This document shows, in pieces, positions 7,830-16,260 of a stretch of DNA of 64,000 nucleotides. The stretch's first letter is position 1. Every line of letters begins with the position of its first letter. The notes under the pieces were generated by a model, which was not told the DNA's origin, did not search any database, and saw only the letters and a list, made by a program, of their open reading frames with translations. The translations under genes and the position numbers were made by a program. The DNA is from Bacillota bacterium (GTDB taxonomy: Bacteria > Bacillota > Limnochordia > Darwinibacteriales > DTU012), in contig DUVS01000009.1 in assembly GCA_012840925.1 (NCBI GenBank), forward strand, positions 1 through 64,000, written 5' to 3'.

Positions 7830-8729
7830 ATGTGGATCTTATTTGCATTTGGTGCTGCGATCTTTGCGGGATTGACGGCTATCCTGTCCAAAATTGGGAT
7901 CAAAAATACCGATTCCAATGTGGCGACAGCCATCAGGACAGTTGTTGTTCTTCTTTTTTCGTGGCTGATGGTAATAATCGTCGGTTCACAGCACACACTT
8001 GCGGATGTTAGTGGCAGGACTTTACTGTTTCTCATCTTGTCGGGTCTGGCAACAGGCGCTTCTTGGCTTTGTTATTTTAAAGCCCTGCAGATCGGAGACG
8101 TGAACAAGGTAACACCTATTGATAAATCAAGTACCGTGTTAACCATGATTCTGGCCTTCATCTTTTTGGGAGAGCAAATCACACTGATTAAGGCCATAGC
8201 CGTGATTCTGATTGGCGGGGGCACCTATCTGATGGTACATAAGAAAAAGAGTACAGAGAACACAGAGGGTACAGAAAACACAGAAGGTACAGAGCACACC
8301 AATTCTCAAAACAATTTATGGATTATCTACGCCTTTGGTGCTGCTGTTTTCGCAAGCTTAACTGCTATCCTTGGAAAGGTCGGGATTGAGCGGATTGAAT
8401 CCAATTTAGGAACCGCGATCCGAACGATTGTTGTTTTGATTCTGGCGTGGCTGATCGTCTTCGCATCGAAAAAGCATCGGACGATAAAAAGCATCGATGG
8501 GAGAAGCTGGATCTTTCTGGTTTTGTCCGGTTTTGCTACCGGAGGTTCCTGGCTATGCTACTACAGGGCTCTCCAGACTGGGCCGGCCAGTGTCGTCGTA
8601 CCCATTGACAAGCTGAGCATCGTCTTTACAATCGCCTTTTCATATTTCGTCCTCAAAGAAAAACTGACAGCGAAGTCTGTGGTTGGCTTAGCCTTGATTG
8701 TAGCCGGGACATTGTCATTGCTGCTTTAA
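7830..8729 (+). CDS. EamA-family transporter made of two near-identical halves
   Basis: A 299-residue membrane protein of the drug/metabolite transporter superfamily. It consists of two EamA halves of about 140 residues that still align closely. AFGAAIFAGLTAILSKIGI in the first half corresponds to AFGAAVFASLTAILGKVGI in the second; ATAIRTVVVLL matches GTAIRTIVVLI, and SGLATGASWLCYFKALQ matches SGFATGGSWLCYYRALQ. The halves are joined by a polar linker built from TENTEG repeats. Each half resembles the stand-alone short EamA proteins, so this looks like a recent duplication and fusion. The ATG at 7830 follows GGGGAGG. The substrate is unknown. Confidence 0.87.
   Translation: MWILFAFGAAIFAGLTAILSKIGIKNTDSNVATAIRTVVVLLFSWLMVIIVGSQHTLADVSGRTLLFLILSGLATGASWLCYFKALQIGDVNKVTPIDKSSTVLTMILAFIFLGEQITLIKAIAVILIGGGTYLMVHKKKSTENTEGTENTEGTEHTNSQNNLWIIYAFGAAVFASLTAILGKVGIERIESNLGTAIRTIVVLILAWLIVFASKKHRTIKSIDGRSWIFLVLSGFATGGSWLCYYRALQTGPASVVVPIDKLSIVFTIAFSYFVLKEKLTAKSVVGLALIVAGTLSLLL
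8247..8300 (+). repeat. 18-bp tandem repeat encoding the EamA linker
   Basis: About two and a half copies of an 18-base unit close to GGTACAGAAAACACAGAA encode TENTEG-TENTEG-TEHTN between the two transporter halves. It keeps the reading frame and forms a flexible polar linker. Confidence 0.7.
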
Positions 8730-8767
8730 CTAAGCTTTGAAATAGTTGCAGAGTAAGTGCTGCGAGC

Positions 8768-8791
8768 AGGTGCCTTTCGGCACCTTTTTTT
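8768..8791 (+). terminator. Intrinsic terminator after the EamA gene
   Basis: GGTGCC at 8769-8774 and GGCACC at 8779-8784 form a tight four-base-loop hairpin followed by seven T residues. Confidence 0.9.
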
Positions 8792-8903
8792 GGCTGCTCC
8801 TGGACCAGTTTAAACTCTTGCGCAGGATTAGTCAGGTTCATGGCGAAAAAACACGATACCAAAAGTTACCCTAGTTTCGAATATGTTTATAGGAGGAAGA
8901 ATG

Positions 8904-9824
8904 ATGAGCGAGGTATTCCAAAAGGCCAAGGCTTTTATCTACAAAAATGCACGGCCATTGGATCTTTTCCGGTGGCAGTATCACTTTGAAGGTGGCAGCA
9001 AAGATGCGGTGATCAATGCATTGGCGTATTACCAGAATGAAGATGGAGGATTCGGGCATGGCCTCGAACCGGATGCCTGGAACCCCAAATCCTCACCGAT
9101 GCAAACTTGGGCTGCCACTGAAATAATCCGAGAAATTGACTTATCCGACTGCTCACACAGCATGATCAAAGGGATCCTGCGTTATCTCTCAAGCGGCAAG
9201 CATTTTAACGGAGAATACTGGCATAACATCATACCGAGCAATAACGATTATCCCCATGCGCCGTGGTGGCATGCCTCCAGTAATCAAAAGTGGCATGATG
9301 ACTACAATCCCACCGCTTGCCTGGCAGGTTTCATCATTAGACATGCAGACAAGAACAGTACACTTTACAATCTTGGCTGCCGAATAGCTAAAGAGGCTGT
9401 CAGTACATATTTCAAACATGGGCTTCTTGATAACATGCACACGGTTTCATGCTATATCCGCTTGATGCAATATGCCCAAGAGGCTGGTGCCAACGATGTT
9501 CTTGACCTTGATGCCTTGCGATCAAAGCTGATCGAACAGGTTTCCTACAGCATAACCAAGGACACCAGTCGGTGGAACCGCTCTTATGTGTGCAAGCCGT
9601 CACAGTTTTTCAGTTCACCTGAAAGTGTCTTTTACCCCAGTAATAAGGAAACAGCTGAGTTTGAGTGCGAGTTTATAGTAAATACTCAACTTGAAGATGG
9701 TTCATGGAACATCACATGGCAATGGGATGCTTATCCGGAGGAGTGGGCAGTCGCAAAGAACTGGTGGAAGTCTCAGATTATCATCGGCAACTTACTTTAT
9801 CTTAAAGAGTTTAAACGGATTTAA
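8904..9824 (+). CDS. Terpene-cyclase/prenyltransferase alpha-toroid fold protein
   Basis: A 306-residue protein with no signal peptide or membrane segment. It carries repeats typical of the squalene-cyclase/prenyltransferase alpha-alpha barrel: YYQNEDGGFGHGLEPD near the N terminus and a second QLEDGSW-type repeat near the C terminus. Similar stand-alone proteins in Bacillota are usually annotated only as hypothetical or prenyltransferase-like, and no catalytic DxDD motif of squalene-hopene cyclases was found. Some toroid-fold proteins act on carbohydrates. The GH43-like gene starts 23 bases downstream, so a role in glycan metabolism is a reasonable inference. AGGAGG precedes ATG 8904; ATG 8901 is also possible. 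Confidence 0.72.
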   Translation: MSEVFQKAKAFIYKNARPLDLFRWQYHFEGGSKDAVINALAYYQNEDGGFGHGLEPDAWNPKSSPMQTWAATEIIREIDLSDCSHSMIKGILRYLSSGKHFNGEYWHNIIPSNNDYPHAPWWHASSNQKWHDDYNPTACLAGFIIRHADKNSTLYNLGCRIAKEAVSTYFKHGLLDNMHTVSCYIRLMQYAQEAGANDVLDLDALRSKLIEQVSYSITKDTSRWNRSYVCKPSQFFSSPESVFYPSNKETAEFECEFIVNTQLEDGSWNITWQWDAYPEEWAVAKNWWKSQIIIGNLLYLKEFKRI

Positions 9825-9847
9825 AACTGGCAGATGGAGGGTTGGCA

Positions 9848-10753
9848 ATGTTGAAAAAAAGTGATATTCATATGCGCGATCCGTTTGTTTTGCCCATAGC
9901 ACAGCAAGGGAAGTATTACCTGTATGGCACTACTGATGAAAACTGTTGGGTAGGCCCTTTTGTCGGTTTTGATGTTTTTGAAAGCGAAGACCTGGAGAAT
10001 TGGGCCGGACCGTTTGCCGCATTTCGGCCTCCTGAAGGCTTTTGGGCCGATCGCAATTTCTGGGCGCCAGAAGTGTTTCGATACCAAGGCAAATACTTCA
10101 TGTTCGCTTCATTCAAGGCAGAAGGTGTATGCCGAGGGACTCAAATTCTGGTAGCAGACGACCCCAAAGGACCGTTTTTGCCTCACAGCGACGGTCCAGT
10201 AACACCGAGAGACTGGGAGTGTTTGGACGGTACCTTCTATGTGGATCAAAACCAACATCCATGGATGATTTTTTGCCATGAATGGGTTCAAGCCGTGGAT
10301 GGAGAGATTCATGCTGTCAGATTATCTGATGATCTCCAAACCGCTGTGGGTGATCCAGTATTGTTGTTCAGGGCTTCTGAAGCACCATGGGTACAATCTA
10401 GAAAACGGTCGTTCAATGGTGTGGAAAAGGATGGCTATGTAACAGACGGGCCCTTTATCTATAGGGCGTCCGACGGCAATCTGCTCATGCTGTGGTCCAG
10501 CATAGGTGCTAATGGATACACAATGGGTATTGCCAAATCCACGACCGGCAGCATAGTTGGACCCTGGCTCCAGATTCCTAAACCCATCTTTGAAAAGGAT
10601 GGGGGGCACGGGATGATATTCAAAACGTTCGATAACAAGTTGATGATTACAGTCCATACCCCCAACAAGACGCCCTATGAACGTCCAATGTTCCTCGAAG
10701 TCCAGGAAAAAGATGGGACATTAGAGTTAGTTAAGGCTGGGGATCGTACCTAG
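9848..10753 (+). CDS. GH43-like five-bladed beta-propeller glycosidase
   Basis: A 301-residue intracellular protein of the GH43 type, whose members remove arabinose, xylose or related residues from plant glycans. D11 in MRDPFVL fits the catalytic base, WAPEVF near residue 72 is a family hallmark, and D128 in LDGTFYVD fits the pKa-modulating Asp. The position usually held by the catalytic Glu is D200, in VTDGPFIY. This may mark a subfamily with altered chemistry or reduced activity. GGAGGG lies six bases before the ATG. It is probably co-transcribed with the toroid-fold gene upstream. No signal peptide is present, so its substrate would be an imported oligosaccharide. Confidence 0.8.
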   Translation: MLKKSDIHMRDPFVLPIAQQGKYYLYGTTDENCWVGPFVGFDVFESEDLENWAGPFAAFRPPEGFWADRNFWAPEVFRYQGKYFMFASFKAEGVCRGTQILVADDPKGPFLPHSDGPVTPRDWECLDGTFYVDQNQHPWMIFCHEWVQAVDGEIHAVRLSDDLQTAVGDPVLLFRASEAPWVQSRKRSFNGVEKDGYVTDGPFIYRASDGNLLMLWSSIGANGYTMGIAKSTTGSIVGPWLQIPKPIFEKDGGHGMIFKTFDNKLMITVHTPNKTPYERPMFLEVQEKDGTLELVKAGDRT

Positions 10754-10928
10754 ATGGTGCTTCGATTATTGTCCACGGCAATGGGCAGGATATGATCAGC
10801 GATACGATTAATGACCGAAAAATGATTATCCACTGCGCGCCGGCGGTCTGGGCTATACTTAACCGCTTTAACCAAATACAGATTAACCTTATGCCCGGCC
10901 TTACACAAAAAACTAAGGAGGAAAGCCT

Positions 10929-12737
10929 ATGTGCGGCATTATTGGCTATGTAGGAATGGAAAACGCTGTACCCGTTATTCTTGATGGACTGAAGCGGTTG
11001 GAATACCGCGGATATGACTCTGCCGGCATCGCGGTGTTAAATGAACAAGGTTTTGGCGTTGTTAAGCAAAAAGGGCGTCTGTCTTCGCTGGAAAAACTGA
11101 TCGATCAGCATCCCATTGATGGCGTGATCGGCATTGGCCATACCCGCTGGGCTACCCATGGCGAACCGTCAGACATAAACTCCCATCCCCATCTGGGCAG
11201 TCAGCATAGAATTGCGATTGTGCACAACGGGATTATTGAAAACTACCAGCAGATCAAAGAACGTCTGCAGCAGAAAGGGATCAGCTTCGTCTCCCAAACT
11301 GACAGCGAGGTCATTGCCCAACTGGCTGAGTACTACTATACCGGCAACATTGTTGAAACCGTGATCAAGACGGCTAATGCGCTGGAGGGTTCTTTTGCGC
11401 TGGGGATAATGAGCCTTGATGAACCGGAAAAACTGATTGCTGTCAAACAAGACAATCCGTTGATTATCGGTGTGGCGGAGCACGGCAATTTTATCGCATC
11501 TGATGTACCGGCAATTCTTGCCCACACCAACAAGGTTTACTACTTGAACGACAAAGAGATTGCTGTGTTGACAGGATCTACGGTGGAGTTTTTCAACATG
11601 GACGGAGAACCGCTCCACAAGGAGTTGGAAGTCGTCAACTGGAGTCTGGATAGCGCTGAAAAGGGCGGCTACGAGCACTTTATGCTCAAAGAAATCATGG
11701 AACAGCCCAAGATCTTACAGGATACGATTCACTCCGCCCTTAGCGGTGATAATGCAAAGATTATTGAAAGCCTTGACATCGCGAAATACAAAAAGATAGT
11801 GATCACCGCCTGCGGTTCCGCTTATAACGCCGGGATGGTGGCCAGATATGTGTTTGAACAGTTGTGCCGGGTTAGTGTCGAGGTGGAATTGGCCAGTGAG
11901 TTTCGTTATAAGGATCCAATCATCGATCGGGACACCCTCGTGATTTTGGTTAGCCAATCTGGGGAAACGGCTGATACCATTGCGGCGATGCGGGAGGCGA
12001 AACGAAGAGGTGCTGTGACACTGTCGATCATCAACGTTGTGGGGAGCACAATTGCCAAGGAAGCTGATAACACCATTTATACCATGGCAGGCCCGGAGAT
12101 TGCGGTAGCAACCACCAAGGCTTTTTCCGCCCAACTTGTGCTGCTTTACCTGTTGGCAATCGCATTTGCCAGAAAGCTTGGCCGGATATCCCCTGAAGTT
12201 GAGGCAAAATTAGTTGCTGATATAAAATCCATTCCGAACAAGGCAGCTGAAATTCTCGAACGGGTTGATTCAATCCAAAAATATGCCGCTTCTTGTGTCG
12301 GCTATAAGAGCATTTTCTTCATTGGCCGCAATATCGACTATGCTATCGCTCTAGAAGGGTCCTTGAAATTGAAAGAAATCTCCTATATCCACTCCGAAGC
12401 CTACGCAGGGGGAGAGCTCAAACATGGAACAATCTCTTTGATTGAGGATAACACAATGGTTGTGGCAATTTCCTGCTGCGAAAGGTTGTACGAAAAGATC
12501 TACAGCAATGTGGAGCAGGTGATCAGCCGCGGGGCCAAGGTGCTGATGATTGGCAACTGCATCAAAGCAGCGCCAGGTGAAAAACTTGAGGTAATTAAAA
12601 TCCCAGCCATCAATGAGCTGTTTTCCCCGTCGCTGTCGGTAATTGTGCTGCAGTTGTTTGCCTATTATGTGGCGGCCAACAAAGGCCTGGATATTGATAA
12701 ACCCCGCAATTTGGCCAAGAGCGTAACCGTGGAATGA
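10929..12737 (+). CDS. glmS: Glutamine--fructose-6-phosphate aminotransferase GlmS
   Basis: A 602-residue enzyme making glucosamine-6-phosphate from fructose-6-phosphate and glutamine, the entry point to peptidoglycan and amino-sugar synthesis. MCGIIGYVG gives the N-terminal nucleophile Cys2 of the class II amidotransferase domain (about 1-220), with GHTRWATHG following. Two SIS sugar-phosphate domains follow, with ACGSAYNAGMVARY, VSQSGETADT and the C-terminal KPRNLAKSVTVE. AAGGAGG precedes the ATG. The 175-base leader was read for the glmS ribozyme core and none was recognised, so regulation by ribozyme self-cleavage is not supported here. Confidence 0.98.
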   Translation: MCGIIGYVGMENAVPVILDGLKRLEYRGYDSAGIAVLNEQGFGVVKQKGRLSSLEKLIDQHPIDGVIGIGHTRWATHGEPSDINSHPHLGSQHRIAIVHNGIIENYQQIKERLQQKGISFVSQTDSEVIAQLAEYYYTGNIVETVIKTANALEGSFALGIMSLDEPEKLIAVKQDNPLIIGVAEHGNFIASDVPAILAHTNKVYYLNDKEIAVLTGSTVEFFNMDGEPLHKELEVVNWSLDSAEKGGYEHFMLKEIMEQPKILQDTIHSALSGDNAKIIESLDIAKYKKIVITACGSAYNAGMVARYVFEQLCRVSVEVELASEFRYKDPIIDRDTLVILVSQSGETADTIAAMREAKRRGAVTLSIINVVGSTIAKEADNTIYTMAGPEIAVATTKAFSAQLVLLYLLAIAFARKLGRISPEVEAKLVADIKSIPNKAAEILERVDSIQKYAASCVGYKSIFFIGRNIDYAIALEGSLKLKEISYIHSEAYAGGELKHGTISLIEDNTMVVAISCCERLYEKIYSNVEQVISRGAKVLMIGNCIKAAPGEKLEVIKIPAINELFSPSLSVIVLQLFAYYVAANKGLDIDKPRNLAKSVTVE

Positions 12738-12846
12738 AAGACCAATCATAAATTAAACTCCAAATGACATAGGATAAAAAGATTTTGCAGCTAATGCATA
12801 AAAACAACATACAACCAGACTACAAGGCCAACGGGAGGGTCTTTTG

Positions 12847-13332
12847 ATGTCGATGATCTGCTGCTTCAAAAAAATCCCGGCAAATTTAGTCGAAGGCGAT
12901 TTGACAGCTCTTGAGGAGTATATAGCTGAATTGGACATAGAAGAACTTGCGTTTAGCGATGATCCTGATGGATTATCGCTTGACAAGGCTTGGCACGGAG
13001 TTCACTTCTTGCTCACAGGAAGTTCAATGCCAACGGATGATTTGTTGTCGGACGTCATCATGGGAGGCACGGAAGTGGGCGATGATCTTGGTTATGGGCC
13101 GGCAAGATACCTGAAACCAGAAGAAGTTGCAGCCCTGGCGGAGGGATTGGGCAAGGTTACTCAGGAAGACCTCTACAACAAGTTTTCCCCAGACGGTATG
13201 ACGGATGTTTATCCGGACATTTGGGACGAGGAGGATGCTTTTGAATACTTGCTGGATAATTTCTTTCAGCTGAGCGAATTCTTTATGGCAGCCGCAAAGG
13301 AATACTGCGCCATGTTGGTGTGTGTTGTGTAG
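12847..13332 (+). CDS. YfbM-family protein (DUF1877)
   Basis: A 161-residue soluble protein matching the YfbM/DUF1877 family in length and pattern: a short N-terminal strand, the KAWHGVHFLLTG segment, and GPARYLKPEEVAALAEGL. The family has a known fold but no established biochemical role. GGGAGGG stands seven bases before ATG 12847. It lies alone between glmS and a SAM riboswitch, with no obvious operon partner. Confidence 0.85.
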   Translation: MSMICCFKKIPANLVEGDLTALEEYIAELDIEELAFSDDPDGLSLDKAWHGVHFLLTGSSMPTDDLLSDVIMGGTEVGDDLGYGPARYLKPEEVAALAEGLGKVTQEDLYNKFSPDGMTDVYPDIWDEEDAFEYLLDNFFQLSEFFMAAAKEYCAMLVCVV

Positions 13333-13435
13333 CAGACAGGACGGAGATCTGGTGTTGAAGGATTGCGAATTATGAGGAGTTGACAATCATCCTATCCTCG
13401 AGTAAACTATAGATGCTATTTCCCAAACTGAATAT

Positions 13436-13543
13436 TTCTTATCCAGAGAGGGGGAGGGACGGGCCCTATGAACCCCGGCAACCTGCAGTAGTGTAAGGTG
13501 CCAATTCCCGCAGGGAACCGAAGTAAGCCCTGGAAGATAAGAG
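13436..13543 (+). promoter_or_regulatory. SAM-I (S-box) riboswitch aptamer
   Basis: P1 is CTTATC at 13438-13443 paired with GATAAG at 13536-13541. The S-box core follows in order: CAGAGAG, GGAGGGAC, GGGCCCTATGAA, CCCCGGCAACC, then GGTGCCAATTCC and the AAGATAAGAG close. A terminator and a strong ribosome binding site follow. S-box RNAs bind S-adenosylmethionine and usually switch off genes of methionine and SAM metabolism. Here the regulated gene is an unrecognised small protein. Confidence 0.95.
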
Positions 13544-13550
13544 TGATTTT

Positions 13551-13584
13551 GCCTTCCCGGTTTCTCTGGGAAGGCTATTTTTTT
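13551..13584 (+). terminator. Intrinsic terminator of the SAM riboswitch
   Basis: GCCTTCCC at 13551-13558 and GGGAAGGC at 13568-13575 form the stem, followed by TATTTTTTT. It lies between the aptamer and the AAGGAGGG site of the downstream gene. Confidence 0.92.
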
Positions 13585-13600
13585 AAGGAGGGAAGCAGAA

Positions 13601-13798
13601 ATGGATTTTCTGAAGAGAATAACCACCCGGTTTGTCCGGGATCGGATCCAGGAAACTACGTGGGAAAACTGTGCTTATATCAAACATCTCTATCAAGCCG
13701 AAAGGATCATAGCCCGGGGAGGGCCTCACAGTGCATTTGAGGGAATGTTGCTGGCAGGGTTGAAATCAAAATATCCCGTAGAATGTGACTGCATCTAA
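13601..13798 (+). CDS. Small unrecognised protein under SAM riboswitch control
   Basis: A 65-residue ORF directly after the S-box terminator, with an excellent AAGGAGGG site eight bases before the ATG. It is basic and probably soluble, with no signal peptide or membrane segment. Visible features are FLKRITTRFVRD, TWENCAYIKHLYQAER and a C-terminal ECDCI. I recognise no family. The ORF ends in TAA at 13796-13798, but the same frame stays open for 53 more codons with protein-like composition. The gene may therefore be a roughly 119-residue protein interrupted by a nonsense codon. Riboswitch control implies a role tied to methionine or SAM supply. Confidence 0.6.
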   Translation: MDFLKRITTRFVRDRIQETTWENCAYIKHLYQAERIIARGGPHSAFEGMLLAGLKSKYPVECDCI

Positions 13799-13807
13799 GA
13801 TGAGTTA

Positions 13808-13960
13808 ATGGATGGCAAGTACACAACGCCGGAAGAGTTTGCCCGTTTGCAGCAGCAGCGGGATCAACAAAGAGTAGATAAGCTTCTGACTGAGATCCAG
13901 CAAAGGAAACGCCACGAAGCGCATCAGTTGAACCAGTGGTTCCAAGCTGGAGGACAATAG
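13808..13960 (+). CDS. In-frame continuation of the SAM-regulated small gene
   Basis: A 50-residue ORF in the same frame as the preceding 65-residue ORF, starting nine bases after its TAA. It encodes DGKYTTPEEFARLQQQRD, then a helical, charged, Gln-rich C terminus ending QWFQAGGQ. The ribosome binding site is weak. It could be the second half of one gene broken by a point mutation, a translationally coupled second peptide, or the product of stop-codon readthrough. No homologue is recognised. Confidence 0.4.
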   Translation: MDGKYTTPEEFARLQQQRDQQRVDKLLTEIQQRKRHEAHQLNQWFQAGGQ

Positions 13961-14013
13961 AGTATTTCGTTTGACCGAGTCTTCGGTTCCTCGACTGGAA
14001 ATAGCACGCCTGG

Positions 14014-15897
14014 TTAAACAAAACCCAAAAACCTTACACCCTGAGCCACAATCAAGCAGAGAAAAAACCCTGTGATTGTCGGCACTGCAAACGAGACCCA
14101 AGTCCATTTCCAGCTTTGGGTCTCTTTGTATATTGTCCAGAGAGTGGTACCGCAAGGCCAATGATTGAGTGAAAAGAGTATTGTACACACAGCCGTAAGC
14201 CAAGTCCAACCGTTGTCAACCAGCAATTTGTGCAGTTCGGCCAGATTATCCAGCTCCAGCATCGATCCGGTGGCCAGGTAGCTCATGATCAAAATTGGAA
14301 TTACAGTTTCATTTGCGGGCAGTCCCAGAATAAAGGCCATCAGGATATAACCATCCAGGCCGATCAACCGGGCGAAGGGATCAAGAAAATCTGCACTATG
14401 GGCCAGTAAACTTTGACCGTTGACCAAAACATTGGCCATGATCCAGATTACAACACCGGCAGGTGCGGCGATAGCTACAGCGCGGCCGAGAACATATAAA
14501 GTCCGGTCAAGCAGTGAGCGGACGATTACTTTGCCAATTTGCGGCTTGCGATAGGGCGGCAGTTCCAGGATAAAGGATGAAGGGATTCCTTTGAGAAACG
14601 TAAGCGACAACAGCCTCGAGATAAGCAGTGTGATTACAACGCCTAATACTATGGAAGCCAGTACAAAAAAGGCAGCTGTAAGCGAGCCCAACACTCCGGC
14701 TGAGGCAGCTGTAAAGATCGATACTAAAGCAATGATTGTTGGAAAACGTCCATTGCAAGGTACAAAGTTATTGGTAATAACGGCAATTAGGCGCTCTCTA
14801 GGCGATTCGATGATCCTGCAGGCAGTCACTCCAGCAGCGTTGCAGCCAAACCCCATACACATCGTCAATGCTTGTTTGCCATGAGCACAGGCTTTCTTGA
14901 AATAGTAATCCAGGTTAAAAGCAACTCGCGGTAAATAACCAAGGTCTTCCAGCAGGGTGAAGATGGGGAAGAAGATGGCCATCGGCGGCAGCATCACAGA
15001 CACAACCCACGCCAGTGTCCGGTAACTGCCAAGGACAACCAAATCATGTAGCCAGACAGGGTTTGGCAATCGCATTAAAAAACCAGAAAGCCGATCCTCT
15101 ATCCAGAACAACCAATCAGCCAGCAGTGCTGATGGATAGTTGGCACCGGCGATGGTGATCCAAAAGACTAGGCCGAGCAGGGCCAGCATGATCGGAATCC
15201 CGAAGTGGCGTGATGTCAGTATATTATCCAGTTTGCGGTCAGTTTGGTGGGGTTCTGCTTGTCTGATGCTTACCACTTGGCGGGCAATCTCCTCTGCGGT
15301 TTGCACAATGCTGGCAATAAATTTGTCGTCCTCAGCCGCTGATTTTGCGACACTGCCGTCAGGTGCATGGCTGGCGGCAACTTGAATTGGTTTCAAGGTG
15401 ATAGTGCCACTGACCATCTGCTCAATTGTGTCTTTGAGCTGCTCCAACCCTTTCTTGCTCCTGGCAACTGTCCCGACTACCGGGACTCCCAGCAAATCCT
15501 CAAGCTTTCTTAGATCTAGCTCAATGCCTTTGCGTTTCGCCTCATCGATCAGATTTACACATACAATTACTCTTGGTGTGATGGCCAAAATTTGCAGTAC
15601 CAGGTTTAGATTGCGCTCCAAACATGTTGCATCAGTGACTACGACTGTGGCGTCTGGTTTGCTGTTACAGATGAAATCTCTTGCGATTTGTTCTTCCAGA
15701 GAACTGGCAAAAAGCGAATAGGTGCCCGGCAGGTCCACCAGCATAAAATTTCTACCGTTGTGCGTAAACCTGCCCAGGGCGTTAGCCACTGTTTTGCCGG
15801 GCCAGTTGCCGGTATGCTGGTTGAGGCCGGTCAAACTGTTGAAAATGGTGCTTTTTCCTGTATTGGGATTTCCGGCTAATGCTATGGTGATTGCCAT
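14014..15897 (-). CDS. feoB: Ferrous iron transporter FeoB (system 1, possible Mn transporter)
   Basis: A 627-residue inner-membrane transporter with an N-terminal G domain. GNPNTGKST is the P loop, DLPGTYSL the G3 region and NLID the G4 motif. The membrane part has two Gate-like regions with MGFGCNAAGVTACR and FVPCNGRFPT. These differ from the SGCAIPGVMATR and YVPCGAKLP of the second FeoB at 21.3-23.2 kb, so the two are distant paralogues. The feoA gene lies four bases upstream, and a DtxR/MntR-type regulator is divergent beyond it. That arrangement is consistent with either iron or manganese as substrate. Confidence 0.95.
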   Translation of the reverse strand: MAITIALAGNPNTGKSTIFNSLTGLNQHTGNWPGKTVANALGRFTHNGRNFMLVDLPGTYSLFASSLEEQIARDFICNSKPDATVVVTDATCLERNLNLVLQILAITPRVIVCVNLIDEAKRKGIELDLRKLEDLLGVPVVGTVARSKKGLEQLKDTIEQMVSGTITLKPIQVAASHAPDGSVAKSAAEDDKFIASIVQTAEEIARQVVSIRQAEPHQTDRKLDNILTSRHFGIPIMLALLGLVFWITIAGANYPSALLADWLFWIEDRLSGFLMRLPNPVWLHDLVVLGSYRTLAWVVSVMLPPMAIFFPIFTLLEDLGYLPRVAFNLDYYFKKACAHGKQALTMCMGFGCNAAGVTACRIIESPRERLIAVITNNFVPCNGRFPTIIALVSIFTAASAGVLGSLTAAFFVLASIVLGVVITLLISRLLSLTFLKGIPSSFILELPPYRKPQIGKVIVRSLLDRTLYVLGRAVAIAAPAGVVIWIMANVLVNGQSLLAHSADFLDPFARLIGLDGYILMAFILGLPANETVIPILIMSYLATGSMLELDNLAELHKLLVDNGWTWLTAVCTILFSLNHWPCGTTLWTIYKETQSWKWTWVSFAVPTITGFFLCLIVAQGVRFLGFV

Positions 15898-15901
15898 ATC
15901 T

Positions 15902-16153
15902 TCACCTGCTTTCGCTGACGAGCTCGATCATAATCTGACTGGCATCTTCAGCTCGAAGTGCGATTACCGCTCCCCTGAATTGATATGCAGTAGGATCCCC
16001 TGCCGGGCTTGTTTGGAGAGCTTTAACCAGTGTCTGATCAATCAATCCCAGATCCAGAAGCCTGCGGCGTGTGATTCCGTGTGATCGGATTTGACGAACC
16101 TTGCCCAGCTGGTTAGCGGGAAGCTGATTTAAGGAAATTAAGTTTTCGTTCAT
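15902..16153 (-). CDS. feoA: FeoA domain protein (system 1)
   Basis: An 83-residue SH3-like FeoA protein, the small cytoplasmic partner of FeoB. It shows the family pattern SLNQLPANQLGKVRQI, then RRRLLDLGLIDQTLVKAL and a C-terminal FRGAVIALRAEDA strand region. An upstream in-frame ATG at 16198 exists, but 16153 is preferred because AAGGAG stands nine bases ahead. It is operonic with feoB (four-base gap) and divergent from the DtxR-type regulator. Confidence 0.92.
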   Translation of the reverse strand: MNENLISLNQLPANQLGKVRQIRSHGITRRRLLDLGLIDQTLVKALQTSPAGDPTAYQFRGAVIALRAEDASQIMIELVSESR

Positions 16154-16211
16154 GGATTCGCGCTCCTTGCCATAAGTTAGTGGTGGGAAACTTTTCATTA
16201 ATCTAGACTAT

Positions 16212-16227
16212 GAATCAAAAGTGATTC
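16212..16227. promoter_or_regulatory. Candidate operator between feoA1 and the DtxR-type gene
   Basis: GAATCA and TGATTC form a perfect 6-bp inverted repeat around AAAG in the shared intergenic region. Its position suits a metalloregulator site serving both promoters. It does not match the classical DtxR consensus, so the assignment is tentative. Confidence 0.35.
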
Positions 16228-16260
16228 TGGTTACACCAAAGCTTGCAAGGAGTGGAGGAA

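Noticed and set aside
8247-8300. Tandem repeats as a possible CRISPR array
   Set aside because: The units are 18 bases with no spacers and lie in frame within a transporter gene, where they encode a linker.
10754-10928. A glmS ribozyme upstream of glmS
   Set aside because: The conserved ribozyme core was not found in the 175-base leader.
13498-13740. An ORF overlapping the SAM riboswitch
   Set aside because: It begins inside the aptamer, runs through the terminator and is out of frame with the ORF that has the ribosome binding site.
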